Source: an uncultured Gemmiger sp. | Lineage (GTDB): Bacteria > Bacillota > Clostridia > Oscillospirales > Ruminococcaceae | Assembly (NCBI GenBank): GCA_944388145.1 | Contig: CALXHQ010000001.1 | Location: forward strand, 124,001 to 188,000 | Direction: 5' to 3' | DNA length: 64,000 nt | In this document: piece by piece, positions 26,430 to 34,189 of the stretch | Position numbering within the stretch: the first letter of the stretch is position 1 | How the letters are laid out: each line of letters opens with the position of its first letter | The notes under the pieces: generated by a model | What the model saw: only the letters and a program-made list of their open reading frames with translations | Databases searched by the model: none | Told to the model about the DNA's origin: nothing | Made by a program: the position numbers and the translations under genes

Positions 26430-29204
26430 TCAGCCTTTGACCACCTTGGCGCAGCGGGGGCAGAGGCCATCCTCCCCCACAGCAGGATGATACTTCCAGC
26501 AGCGCAGGCACTTTTGGCCGGCGGCGGTGTCCACCTGGACGCCCAAGCCGTCCACCAGCCCCTTGACGCCGCCCTCGCCCTGCTCAAGGGCAATGTGAGA
26601 GACGATCATCAGGTCGGCCAGATCATCCATGGGGATGGCGTTGAGGAAGTTGTACAGGTCCTCATTGCAGTACAGGGTAACGGCAGCCTCCAGCGAGGAG
26701 CCGATCTTCTTATCAGCACGGGCCTGCTCCAGGGCCTTCTTCACGTCGTCGCGGATTGCCATGATGCGATCCCACTTGGCGGTGAAAGCCTCATCAGCGG
26801 GGGCACCGGCCTCGGGCATCTGCTCAAAGACCACATACTCCTTCATGCCGGGCAGTTTGGGGATGTAACCCCAGATCTCCTGGCTGGTGAAGCAGAGGAT
26901 GGGCGCCAGCAGGCGGGTAAAGTCCACCAGGATGCGATAGAGCGCGGTCTGAGCGCAGCGGCGGGCCTGGTCATCGGCACAGTACAGGCGGTCCTTGATC
27001 ACATCCATGTAGAAATTGGACATGTCGATGACACAGAAGTTGTAGATCGCATGGTAGGCGCGGGAGAAATCGTAATGGTCGTAGGCATCGCGCACAGTGG
27101 CAGTCAGAGCGCGGGTGGCCTCCAGCGCCCAGCGGTCGATCTCGAACAGCTGGTCGTCCGGCACCATATCCTTAGCCGGGTCAAAGCCGTTCAGGTTGCC
27201 CAGCATGAAGCGGGCAGTGTTGCGCATCTTGCGGTAAGCCTCGGACAGCTGACGGAAGATGTCCTTGCCGGCACGCACATCCACGGTGTAGTCGCTGGAG
27301 GCGACCCACAGGCGAACGATATCGGCACCGTAATCGCGGATCAGCTCGGAGGGTTCGACGCCGTTGCCGGCGGACTTGTGCATCTGCTTGCCCTGTTCGT
27401 CCACGACCCAGCCATGGCAGAGCACACCCTTATAGGGGGCGATGCCCTGGGTGGCGACGCAGGTCAGCAGGCTGGACTGGAACCAGCCGCGGAACTGGTC
27501 GGCGCCCTCCATATACAGGTCAACAGGCCAGGTCAGCTCGGGGCGCTCGCGGCAGACAGCGCTCCAGGTGGAGCCGGAATCGAACCAGACATCCATGATG
27601 TCCGGGTCCTTCTCCCAGTCGGAGGCGCCGCACTCACAGACCTCGGTCTTGGGCATGATGTCATTGGCATCATACTTGTACCAGGCGTCGCTGCCCTCCT
27701 TGCGGAACAGATCGCTGACCACCTGGATGGAAGCGTCGGTGATGTGGTACTTGCCGCACTTTTTGCAGTAGAATACCGGGATGGGCACGCCCCAGACGCG
27801 CTGGCGGCTGATGCACCAGTCGCTGCGGTCGCGGACCATGCCGGCCATGCGGTCGTGGCCCCAGGCGGGCTGCCACTTGACGCTGTCGATGGCCTTGTAG
27901 ACATCCTCCTTGAAGGCGTCGATGGAGCAGAACCACTGCTCGGTGGCGCGGAAGATGATGGGATGGTGGCAGCGCCAGCAGTGAGGATACTGGTGGGTGA
28001 TATGCTTGACGCCCATCAGGTGGCCGATGCCCTTGATGTGCTCCAGAATGACCTTGTTGGCGTCCCAGACCTTCAGACCGGCGAACTCTTCGCCCGCCTC
28101 GGCGGTCAGACGGCCGGCCTCATCCACAGGCACCACAATAGGCAGCTCGGGATAATGCTGGGTGCAGACCTCAAAGTCCTCGACGCCGTGGCCGGGCGCG
28201 GTGTGGACGCAGCCGGTGCCGCCCTCCAGGGTGACGTGATCGCCCAGGATGACCAGGCAGGTGCGGTCCAGGAAGGGATGCTTGTACTCCATGCGCTCGA
28301 ACTCGGCGCCGGGGACGCGGGGCTCCAGGACGGTGTAGTCCTCAATGCCGCAGGCCTCCATGGTGGTCTTGACCAGGTCGGATGCCATGATATGGTACTC
28401 GTCGCCGATCTTGACGAAGGAATACTCGATGGCGGGGTTCAGGCAGGTGGCCACGTTGGCGGGCAGGGTCCAGGTAGTGGTGGTCCAGATGACGATCCAC
28501 GCCTTGTCCAGCGGGATGCCGTACTTTGCCAGCACGCCGTTGGGGTCTTTGGTCAGCTTGAAGCGGACATAGATGGAGTCGCAGGGGTCCTCAGCGTACT
28601 CGATCTCGGCCTCAGCCAGGGCGGTGTGGTCCTCGGGGCACCAGTAGACAGCCTTCATGCCCTTGTAGATGTAGCCCTTCTCGGCCATCTTGCCGAAAAT
28701 TTCCACCTGACGGGCCTCAAACTCGGGTTTGAGGGTCAGATAGGGGTTATCGAAGTCGCCCTGGACGCCCAGGCACTGGAACTGCTCGTTCATCACATCG
28801 ATGTGCTCGGTGGCAAACTCGCGGCAGATCTTGCGCAGCTCCAGCTTGGAAACTCCGGCCTTCTTGTCGCCCAGGGAGCCCAGCGCCTTCAGCTCGATGG
28901 GCAGGCCGTGGGTGTCATAGCCGGGCACATAGGGGGCGCAGTAGCCCGCCATGTTCTTGTAGCGGATGATGATATCCTTGATGATCTTATTCAGCGCGGT
29001 GCCCATGTGGATGTTGCCGTTGGCGTACGGCGGGCCGTCGTGCAGAATAAAGCGGGGTTTGCCCTCGTTATTTTTGATCATCTGCTCATAGACATGGTTT
29101 TTCTTCCAGTCTTCCAGCATCTGCGGTTCTTTTTTCGGCAGGCCGGCACGCATGGCAAACGGCGTGGACGGCAGATGGATGGTATCATTGTAATTCTGCG
29201 CCAA
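26430..29204 (-). CDS. ileS: Isoleucyl-tRNA synthetase
   Basis: Charges tRNA-Ile and edits Val. The 924-residue class I synthetase has PYANGNIHMG (HIGH box, about residues 59-68), the CP1 editing domain (TWTLPANVATCLNP, GTGCVHTAPGHG) and the anticodon-binding region. The C-terminal zinc site is CLRCW followed by CPRC at about 897-917. The second signature reads KQMHKSAGN (about residue 605) where KMSKS is canonical; the second Lys is kept. TTG at 29204 with GAGGAG upstream is the only start that keeps the N-terminal domain. Only 93 nt separate it from divIVA, so there is no room for a T-box leader. Confidence 0.96.
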   Translation of the reverse strand: MAQNYNDTIHLPSTPFAMRAGLPKKEPQMLEDWKKNHVYEQMIKNNEGKPRFILHDGPPYANGNIHMGTALNKIIKDIIIRYKNMAGYCAPYVPGYDTHGLPIELKALGSLGDKKAGVSKLELRKICREFATEHIDVMNEQFQCLGVQGDFDNPYLTLKPEFEARQVEIFGKMAEKGYIYKGMKAVYWCPEDHTALAEAEIEYAEDPCDSIYVRFKLTKDPNGVLAKYGIPLDKAWIVIWTTTTWTLPANVATCLNPAIEYSFVKIGDEYHIMASDLVKTTMEACGIEDYTVLEPRVPGAEFERMEYKHPFLDRTCLVILGDHVTLEGGTGCVHTAPGHGVEDFEVCTQHYPELPIVVPVDEAGRLTAEAGEEFAGLKVWDANKVILEHIKGIGHLMGVKHITHQYPHCWRCHHPIIFRATEQWFCSIDAFKEDVYKAIDSVKWQPAWGHDRMAGMVRDRSDWCISRQRVWGVPIPVFYCKKCGKYHITDASIQVVSDLFRKEGSDAWYKYDANDIMPKTEVCECGASDWEKDPDIMDVWFDSGSTWSAVCRERPELTWPVDLYMEGADQFRGWFQSSLLTCVATQGIAPYKGVLCHGWVVDEQGKQMHKSAGNGVEPSELIRDYGADIVRLWVASSDYTVDVRAGKDIFRQLSEAYRKMRNTARFMLGNLNGFDPAKDMVPDDQLFEIDRWALEATRALTATVRDAYDHYDFSRAYHAIYNFCVIDMSNFYMDVIKDRLYCADDQARRCAQTALYRILVDFTRLLAPILCFTSQEIWGYIPKLPGMKEYVVFEQMPEAGAPADEAFTAKWDRIMAIRDDVKKALEQARADKKIGSSLEAAVTLYCNEDLYNFLNAIPMDDLADLMIVSHIALEQGEGGVKGLVDGLGVQVDTAAGQKCLRCWKYHPAVGEDGLCPRCAKVVKG

Positions 29205-29297
29205 AGTTCCTACACTCCTCTATATTTCACTCGCACACTGCGGCCGGTGGGCGGCAGCGGCGGAAAAGCACAAGACTGCTTCCTGTTTCAAGCGGTG

Positions 29298-30287
29298 TCA
29301 GCTGTCAAAATCGACGCCGGCAAAGGTATCAAAGGACGCGGGCAGTTCCGACTCCGGCTGCTTTTTGCTGCGGCTCCGGCTGGCGGATGCGCGGCTGCGG
29401 CCGGACGAGGAACGACTGCGGGATGACTTTTTGGGGGCCGCGGCCGGCTCAGAGGGGGTGTCATACAGGCCGGCGCCAGGCTGGAATTTGTTCTGCCTTG
29501 CGGTCTGAGCAGGCTCCGGCGGGGTTTCCCGCAGGTCCTCCGGCTCATCCGGTTTGGGGGCGATGGCAAACTCGACCGTGTCCACTTTTTCCTCGTTGGG
29601 TTCAGGCAGGTCATCCTCGGGATCATCGTAATACTGCTCGGCCTGCGGCTGGGCAGTGTCCTCCGCCCGGGGTTCGTCATACTGCGGCTCGGGGGCATAC
29701 TCCTCCGGCGGAACTTCCCGGTAGGAGTTGGTTTCCGGCTGGGCAGACTGGGCAGGTTCTTCCTGGGCAATCTGCTCCGGCTGTGGTTCCGGCTGGACAG
29801 GCTCTGTCTCCGGCGGCTCCACTGCCACATCGTCCGGGCCCGGGTCCGAGGGGATCTTGGCCAGCAGCTCGAAATGCTTGCGGTACATTTCGATCAGCGA
29901 ATTTTTGAAATTGATCGTTTCCTTGTGGATGGTGGCCAGCTCCTGATGGGCCAGCTCCACCTCATCCCGGGCACGCTGCTCCCGGTCTTCGGCCTTGATG
30001 TTGGCAGCGCGGATCACCTCGGCGGCCTTCTGCTTGGCCTCTTTGATGACGTTTTCGCCCAGGCGCTGGGCGTTGATCAGCGTGGTATGCAGCGTGTCTT
30101 CTTCGGCCCGATACTGGTCAATACGCTGGGCCAGAACCACCAGTTTTTTTTGCAGATCCTCGTTCTCAGCGCTCAGGGCATCCATACTGTCCGCAACCTG
30201 TTTGAGATAATCGTCAACGTCCTCGCACCGATAACCCCGCATGGTCTTATCGAACGTGACGCGGCGTACATCCTCCGAAGCGATCAT
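29298..30287 (-). CDS. divIVA: DivIVA-domain cell-division protein
   Basis: 329-residue DivIVA homologue that senses negative membrane curvature and recruits pole/septum factors. The N-terminal lipid-binding domain contains VTFDKTMRGYRCEDVDDYLKQV. A long coiled coil follows (about residues 35-165), then a Pro/Glu/Gln-rich acidic linker (about 175-275) and a Ser/Arg-rich basic segment (about 290-315). The Ser/Arg stretch is unusual and could be a phosphorylation or nucleic-acid contact region. ATG 30287 with AGGAGG upstream was preferred over a longer frame. Gene order sepF-ylmH-divIVA-ileS is the classic division-cluster tail. Confidence 0.92.
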   Translation of the reverse strand: MIASEDVRRVTFDKTMRGYRCEDVDDYLKQVADSMDALSAENEDLQKKLVVLAQRIDQYRAEEDTLHTTLINAQRLGENVIKEAKQKAAEVIRAANIKAEDREQRARDEVELAHQELATIHKETINFKNSLIEMYRKHFELLAKIPSDPGPDDVAVEPPETEPVQPEPQPEQIAQEEPAQSAQPETNSYREVPPEEYAPEPQYDEPRAEDTAQPQAEQYYDDPEDDLPEPNEEKVDTVEFAIAPKPDEPEDLRETPPEPAQTARQNKFQPGAGLYDTPSEPAAAPKKSSRSRSSSGRSRASASRSRSKKQPESELPASFDTFAGVDFDS

Positions 30288-30386
30288 GAACAATTCCTCC
30301 TCATTCGGCCCGGTCCACATTGACATCACAGACGGCTGCCCCAAACCGGCATCCGGGCGGGCCGGGGCGTACGGGCGATCCATCGA

Positions 30387-31199
30387 TCAATATTGATAAA
30401 ACTGGATAAAAGTACGGTCGCTGCGGCTTTGCCCGCCCACCTGTGCCAGACGGAAGCGGCCCCGGCCGCGGATGGTGAACAAATCGCCCTCATACACCGT
30501 CTCATGGGCACTGCGCAGCGGCACATGGCCCACTTCCACGCGGCCCTCGGCGATCAGTTGGGCTGCCTGCCCGCGGGAAATGCGAAGCATCGCCCCCAGC
30601 ACACAGTCCGCCCGCAAAGACGGCACCGTCGTTTGGCGCAAGTCCCGCTCCGGCTCAGCCAGCGCAGAGGCGGGCGGCTCGGCGCAGGGTTCTGCGGAAA
30701 GGCGGGTCCGTCCGGCTTCCAGCAGGTTGGCAGCCACAAAGTCCTGCTTATCCTCCAGCAGGAAGAGATAGCTGATGCCGGGCTGTGATGGATCCGGGCG
30801 GATATCGCCGATGCAGACACGCTCCAGCCCGAGACCCAGCACCGCCCCCAGAAGATCCCGGTGCTGCGGGGCAGGCTGGCCGGCAGCCAGGTGGGCCGTC
30901 AGGCGCAGGCAGGCCACAGGATACAACTGCCAGGTGTCCGGCGGCTCGATGCAGAGCACCTGCCGCTCGGCCCCGGGAAAGCCGCCGTCAAACCGGATAC
31001 AGGGGCAGTCGGCCCGGTTGGCCGCCGCCCGGGCCAGGATCTGCTCCCGGTCCGAGAGAAAGCCCGTATGGCGCGGAATACCCCGGCGCTGGGCCAGGGT
31101 ACACAGTTCCTCCACACGGCGCATCAGGCGGCGCTCCGCATCATTCTGCGGAGGCAGAAAGCCGCGCGTCGGCCTGATCCCGTCAGAAGAAGACGCCAT
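30387..31199 (-). CDS. YlmH-type S4-domain RNA-binding protein
   Basis: 270-residue YlmH homologue. The N-terminal half contains a conserved FLSDREQ and an FDGGFPGAERQVL segment. The middle holds VLGLGLERVCIGDI, and the C-terminal S4 fold is visible in LRADCVLGAMLRISRGQAAQ and VYEGDLFTIRGRGRF. Homologues are linked to division genes and, in B. subtilis, to rescue of stalled 50S-peptidyl-tRNA complexes. It overlaps sepF by 17 nt and is followed by divIVA after 99 nt. ATG 31199 has GGAG close upstream. Confidence 0.9.
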   Translation of the reverse strand: MASSSDGIRPTRGFLPPQNDAERRLMRRVEELCTLAQRRGIPRHTGFLSDREQILARAAANRADCPCIRFDGGFPGAERQVLCIEPPDTWQLYPVACLRLTAHLAAGQPAPQHRDLLGAVLGLGLERVCIGDIRPDPSQPGISYLFLLEDKQDFVAANLLEAGRTRLSAEPCAEPPASALAEPERDLRQTTVPSLRADCVLGAMLRISRGQAAQLIAEGRVEVGHVPLRSAHETVYEGDLFTIRGRGRFRLAQVGGQSRSDRTFIQFYQY

Positions 31200-31647
31200 T
31201 GTTCTCCAGCTCGTCGATCAGGTCGCCCATGATATCCACATTGTAGGGGGTGATGATGAAGGTGCTGGTGGCGACCCGTTTGATCTGGCCGTTGTTGGCG
31301 TAGGCCACACCGGACAAAAAGTCGATCAAACGGCGGGACACCTGTTTGTTGGTGGATTCCAGATTCAGCACGACGGTGCGCTTGGCGTTGAGCTGATCGG
31401 CAATGGCCGATGCATCCTCAAAACGCTCCGGCTTGACCAGAACCACCTGCAACTGCGTGGTGGCGTTGATATTGACCACCTTGTTGTTGCGCTGGCGATT
31501 TGAGTCAGGCTGTGCGTAGTTATCCTCAGGAGCCTGATTCTGACCGTTGCCGGCAAAGACTTCGTCCTCGCCGCCGTCGAGGTACTCGTCATCCTCGGGG
31601 TCCTGATTGATGCCAAGCATATTTTTGAAGCCTTCAAACATGGACAT
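31183..31647 (-). CDS. sepF: Cell division protein SepF
   Basis: FtsZ-binding septum protein that forms rings and tethers FtsZ to the membrane. The 154 residues comprise an N-terminal amphipathic helix (MSMFEGFKNMLG), an acidic and Asn/Gln-rich linker to about residue 60, and the SepF domain. That domain has LVKPERFEDASAIADQL, VVLNLEST and RLIDFLSGVAYANNG. ATG 31647 with AAGGAG upstream. It heads the operon and has its own promoter about 100 nt upstream. Confidence 0.95.
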   Translation of the reverse strand: MSMFEGFKNMLGINQDPEDDEYLDGGEDEVFAGNGQNQAPEDNYAQPDSNRQRNNKVVNINATTQLQVVLVKPERFEDASAIADQLNAKRTVVLNLESTNKQVSRRLIDFLSGVAYANNGQIKRVATSTFIITPYNVDIMGDLIDELENNGVFF

Positions 31648-31740
31648 ATTGGATTCTCCTTACAATATCTGTCGCGGCTGTACCGCCGCCATCGCAATTT
31701 CGACTGCTCAAATCAGCCATTTCAGCGATATTCATTAAGT

Positions 31741-31769
31741 ATTATCTCTTTTTTGCTGTCAAAAGTCAA
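31741..31769 (-). promoter_or_regulatory. Promoter of the sepF operon
   Basis: Minus strand TTGACT (31764-31769), 17-base spacer, GATAAT (31741-31746). Located between a terminator and sepF in an AT-rich stretch, giving a leader of roughly 85 nt. Confidence 0.65.
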
Positions 31770-31820
31770 TAGGGCCGGGGTGCTGCGCGGCCGCAAATTG
31801 GAGGTATCCGGCCAAAAAAG

Positions 31821-31862
31821 CGGCAGCCCGGCCCTCCTTTTTTGAGGGAAACCGGGCTGCCG
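31821..31862 (-). terminator. Terminator after HlyD-like gene
   Basis: An 11-bp perfect GC-rich stem (31821-31831 with 31852-31862) lies 26 nt past the stop. It is followed on the minus strand by C and six T residues. Confidence 0.8.
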
Positions 31863-31887
31863 GCAGATTTTTCCACCAGAGGGCCGA

Positions 31888-33123
31888 TCACATCAGTTTG
31901 CCGTCCTGCAGGTTGGTGCCCACCACAATCACCTCGTCATAAAGGCGGACCTCGTTGTTGGTGCCCAGCGCGCCGTCCAGAGGGACCAGGATATAGTCCT
32001 TGTCCTCATACAGAATGCTGATCCGGCGGAAACGCTGCAGGTTACCCGCCGCCACATAGACGCCGGTCTGGCCATCCACAATGTGCATGGCGCTGCGGCT
32101 GATGCGAATGCCGGTGTAGGTGTGCAGGTTGATCTGAGCCTCCTCCTGGCCAAGGGAGAGCACCTGGGCGTTCACAGTGCCGCATTCCAGCACAACCTTT
32201 GCCACACCTGCCTCCTCGTCGGTGTCCACCGAGAGGACGGTGGCATCCAGCGGTTCGGTCTGCTTGCCGGGCACGCTGATCTGCACCTGGGTGACATCGG
32301 CAAAACGCAGGGCGGTATCCAGGTCACAGGTGGCGTAAAACCGCCAGGTAAAGCCGGAGACAATCCACCCGGCCACACCGTCCTTTGAAACTGAAAGGTC
32401 ACCGGAGAGCGCCTGTGCCAGCTGAGTAGGAGTGTCTGCATCGGCAGTGGCCTGATCCAGCGTGGTCAGACCGGCGGATTCAGCAGAGATAAAGTATCCG
32501 TTTGTGGGCGCCGTGATGGTTTGCAGATTTCCCAACTGGGCGGCCAGCCCCTCCCGCTGGGATTGCAGCTGCGCGATGGTATCCTCGAACCCCTGGGACT
32601 GCCCGGTGGAGACCTGCATGCGGTTCTGAGCCAGCAGAAACTCCTCCTCGGCATCGAGAAGGCTTGTATAGTTACCGGCATCCAGCTGGTCCAGCAGATT
32701 ATACAGGGCCGAACGGGTCTGGGTGGTAAGGACGGAGAGATCGCTGCCCGTGGAGTTCTGGCTGCGCTGCAAAAGCGAGATTTCCCGGTCCAGGTTGGTC
32801 AGTTCCTCCCGCAGGAGGTCCTGCCCTGCGGCGGTGTAACACTCCGCAATGGCGGTGCCGACGGTAACGCGCTCGCCTTCCCCCACCAGGTAGCCCAAAT
32901 CGCCGGAGCCCTGCACCGGCGTGGCAGAAAAGACGGCGGCACCATTGAGGCGGACGCTGTCCGACATTGTGGCCTGGATGGCGGTCTCGGTGCGGTAAGC
33001 GCGGTGCAAAATGGCATACAGCTGTACCGCCACATAGGCGATGCCCACCAGCAAAATGAGGGTCAGCACTGTGATCAGAATATTGCGGGTGACGCGGCGG
33101 CGATGGGCTGAATCGCGCTGCAT
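31888..33123 (-). CDS. HlyD-like membrane-anchored adaptor protein
   Basis: 411-residue single-pass protein. A basic N-terminus precedes a helix at about 12-36 (ILITVLTLILLVGIAYVAV). An extracytoplasmic region follows with a split biotinyl/lipoyl-like fold (about 60-95 and 175-235) around a long coiled coil (about 95-170), plus a C-terminal beta domain. Proteins of this type are common near sepF in Clostridia and are annotated as HlyD-family adaptors, but no ABC or secretion partner is adjacent. ATG 33123 with AGGAGG upstream is preferred over the longer frame. A role in division or wall assembly is a guess from context. Confidence 0.75.
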   Translation of the reverse strand: MQRDSAHRRRVTRNILITVLTLILLVGIAYVAVQLYAILHRAYRTETAIQATMSDSVRLNGAAVFSATPVQGSGDLGYLVGEGERVTVGTAIAECYTAAGQDLLREELTNLDREISLLQRSQNSTGSDLSVLTTQTRSALYNLLDQLDAGNYTSLLDAEEEFLLAQNRMQVSTGQSQGFEDTIAQLQSQREGLAAQLGNLQTITAPTNGYFISAESAGLTTLDQATADADTPTQLAQALSGDLSVSKDGVAGWIVSGFTWRFYATCDLDTALRFADVTQVQISVPGKQTEPLDATVLSVDTDEEAGVAKVVLECGTVNAQVLSLGQEEAQINLHTYTGIRISRSAMHIVDGQTGVYVAAGNLQRFRRISILYEDKDYILVPLDGALGTNNEVRLYDEVIVVGTNLQDGKLM

Positions 33124-33214
33124 GGGCAGGCACCTCCTTTGATTGGTTCGCCGGATAACGGGAAATGGCGGGATTGCAGCCAAGGCAATCTCCGTTCCCG
33201 CAAGAGCGGATGGT

Positions 33215-34189
33215 TCAGGTATTGTCCAAAAAGTGCATCACCAGTCCGGCAGCCCGGTCCGCCAGGTCGGGGGCGGTGAAATCCAGCCAGACAGCATCGG
33301 CTTGACGGCGGAACCAGGTCAGCTGGCGTTTGGCATAGTTGCGGGACGCCTGCTTGAGCTTTGCGGTGCATTCGGCCAGGGTGGCGGCGCCTTCAAAATA
33401 GGGGAAGAACTCCTTGTAGCCGATGGCCTGAGCGGCGGTGCGGTAGCTGTCGCGGTGGTCATAAACCAGGCGTGCCTCGTCCAGGATGCCCGCCTGCACC
33501 ATCCGGTCCACCCGGGCATCGATGCGCCGGTAGAGTGCCGTTCGGTCCGGGCAGCCAAGGCAGAGGCAGAGGGCGCGGTAGGGCGGCCGCTCCGGCCGGG
33601 AGGCCGCCCGCTGAGCAGTCATGGTGCGGCCGGTGAGCCGGTAGAGCTCCAGCGCGCGGATGACACGGTTTTCGTCGTTGGGATGCAGGGTTTTGGCGTA
33701 GTCCGGGTCAACGGCAGCCAGCTCGTCATAGAGGGCCTGCCCCTCTCCTGCCGCGGCACGGGCCTGCAGCACAGCGCGCAGCGCCTGATTTTCCGGCTGC
33801 GGGGCGAAGCGGACGCCGTTTAACAGGCTGGTGATGTACAGCCCGGTGCCGCCCACCACAAAGGGCAGTTTGCCGCGGGCTTCCATATTACGGATAAGGG
33901 AACCGGCCTGTGCGGTGAACTCGGCCACACTGTAGGGTTGGTCGGGAGTGAGGATATCCAGCAGGTGGTGGGGCACCCCCTGCATTTCCTCCTGCGTGAC
34001 CTTGGCGGTGCCCACATCCAGGCCCTTGTAAATCTGCATCGAGTCGGCACTGATGATCTCGCCGCCGAAACGCTTTGCCAGTGCCACCGAGAGCGCGGTC
34101 TTTCCGGTAGCGGTGGGACCACCGATGGCGATGACCCGGGGGCGAGTATCCTGCACGGGAGGATTCAAACGGTCAGACAAGGCGGCCAA
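33215..34189 (-). CDS. miaA: tRNA dimethylallyltransferase
   Basis: Adds the dimethylallyl group to A37 of tRNAs reading UNN codons, the step before MiaB. The 324-residue frame has Walker A GGPTATGKT (about 23-31), SADSMQIYKGLDVGTAKV, GGTGLYITSLL and RALELYRLTGRTM. The start is uncertain: TTG 34189 lies inside mutL (17-nt overlap), and TTG or GTG codons 3 to 11 residues downstream are also possible. It sits in the miaB-ylbF-mutS-mutL-miaA order, so both enzymes of ms2i6A37 synthesis are in one cluster. Confidence 0.93.
   Translation of the reverse strand: MAALSDRLNPPVQDTRPRVIAIGGPTATGKTALSVALAKRFGGEIISADSMQIYKGLDVGTAKVTQEEMQGVPHHLLDILTPDQPYSVAEFTAQAGSLIRNMEARGKLPFVVGGTGLYITSLLNGVRFAPQPENQALRAVLQARAAAGEGQALYDELAAVDPDYAKTLHPNDENRVIRALELYRLTGRTMTAQRAASRPERPPYRALCLCLGCPDRTALYRRIDARVDRMVQAGILDEARLVYDHRDSYRTAAQAIGYKEFFPYFEGAATLAECTAKLKQASRNYAKRQLTWFRRQADAVWLDFTAPDLADRAAGLVMHFLDNT

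Noticed and set aside
29205-29297. Search for a T-box leader before ileS
   Set aside because: Only 93 nt separate ileS from divIVA and no T-box core sequence or terminator/antiterminator pair is visible.
26355-29426. 1023-codon open frame on the plus strand
   Set aside because: It is the exact antisense of ileS, a consequence of GC-rich codon bias; it has low-complexity Ala/Gly/Val/His composition and no recognisable motif.
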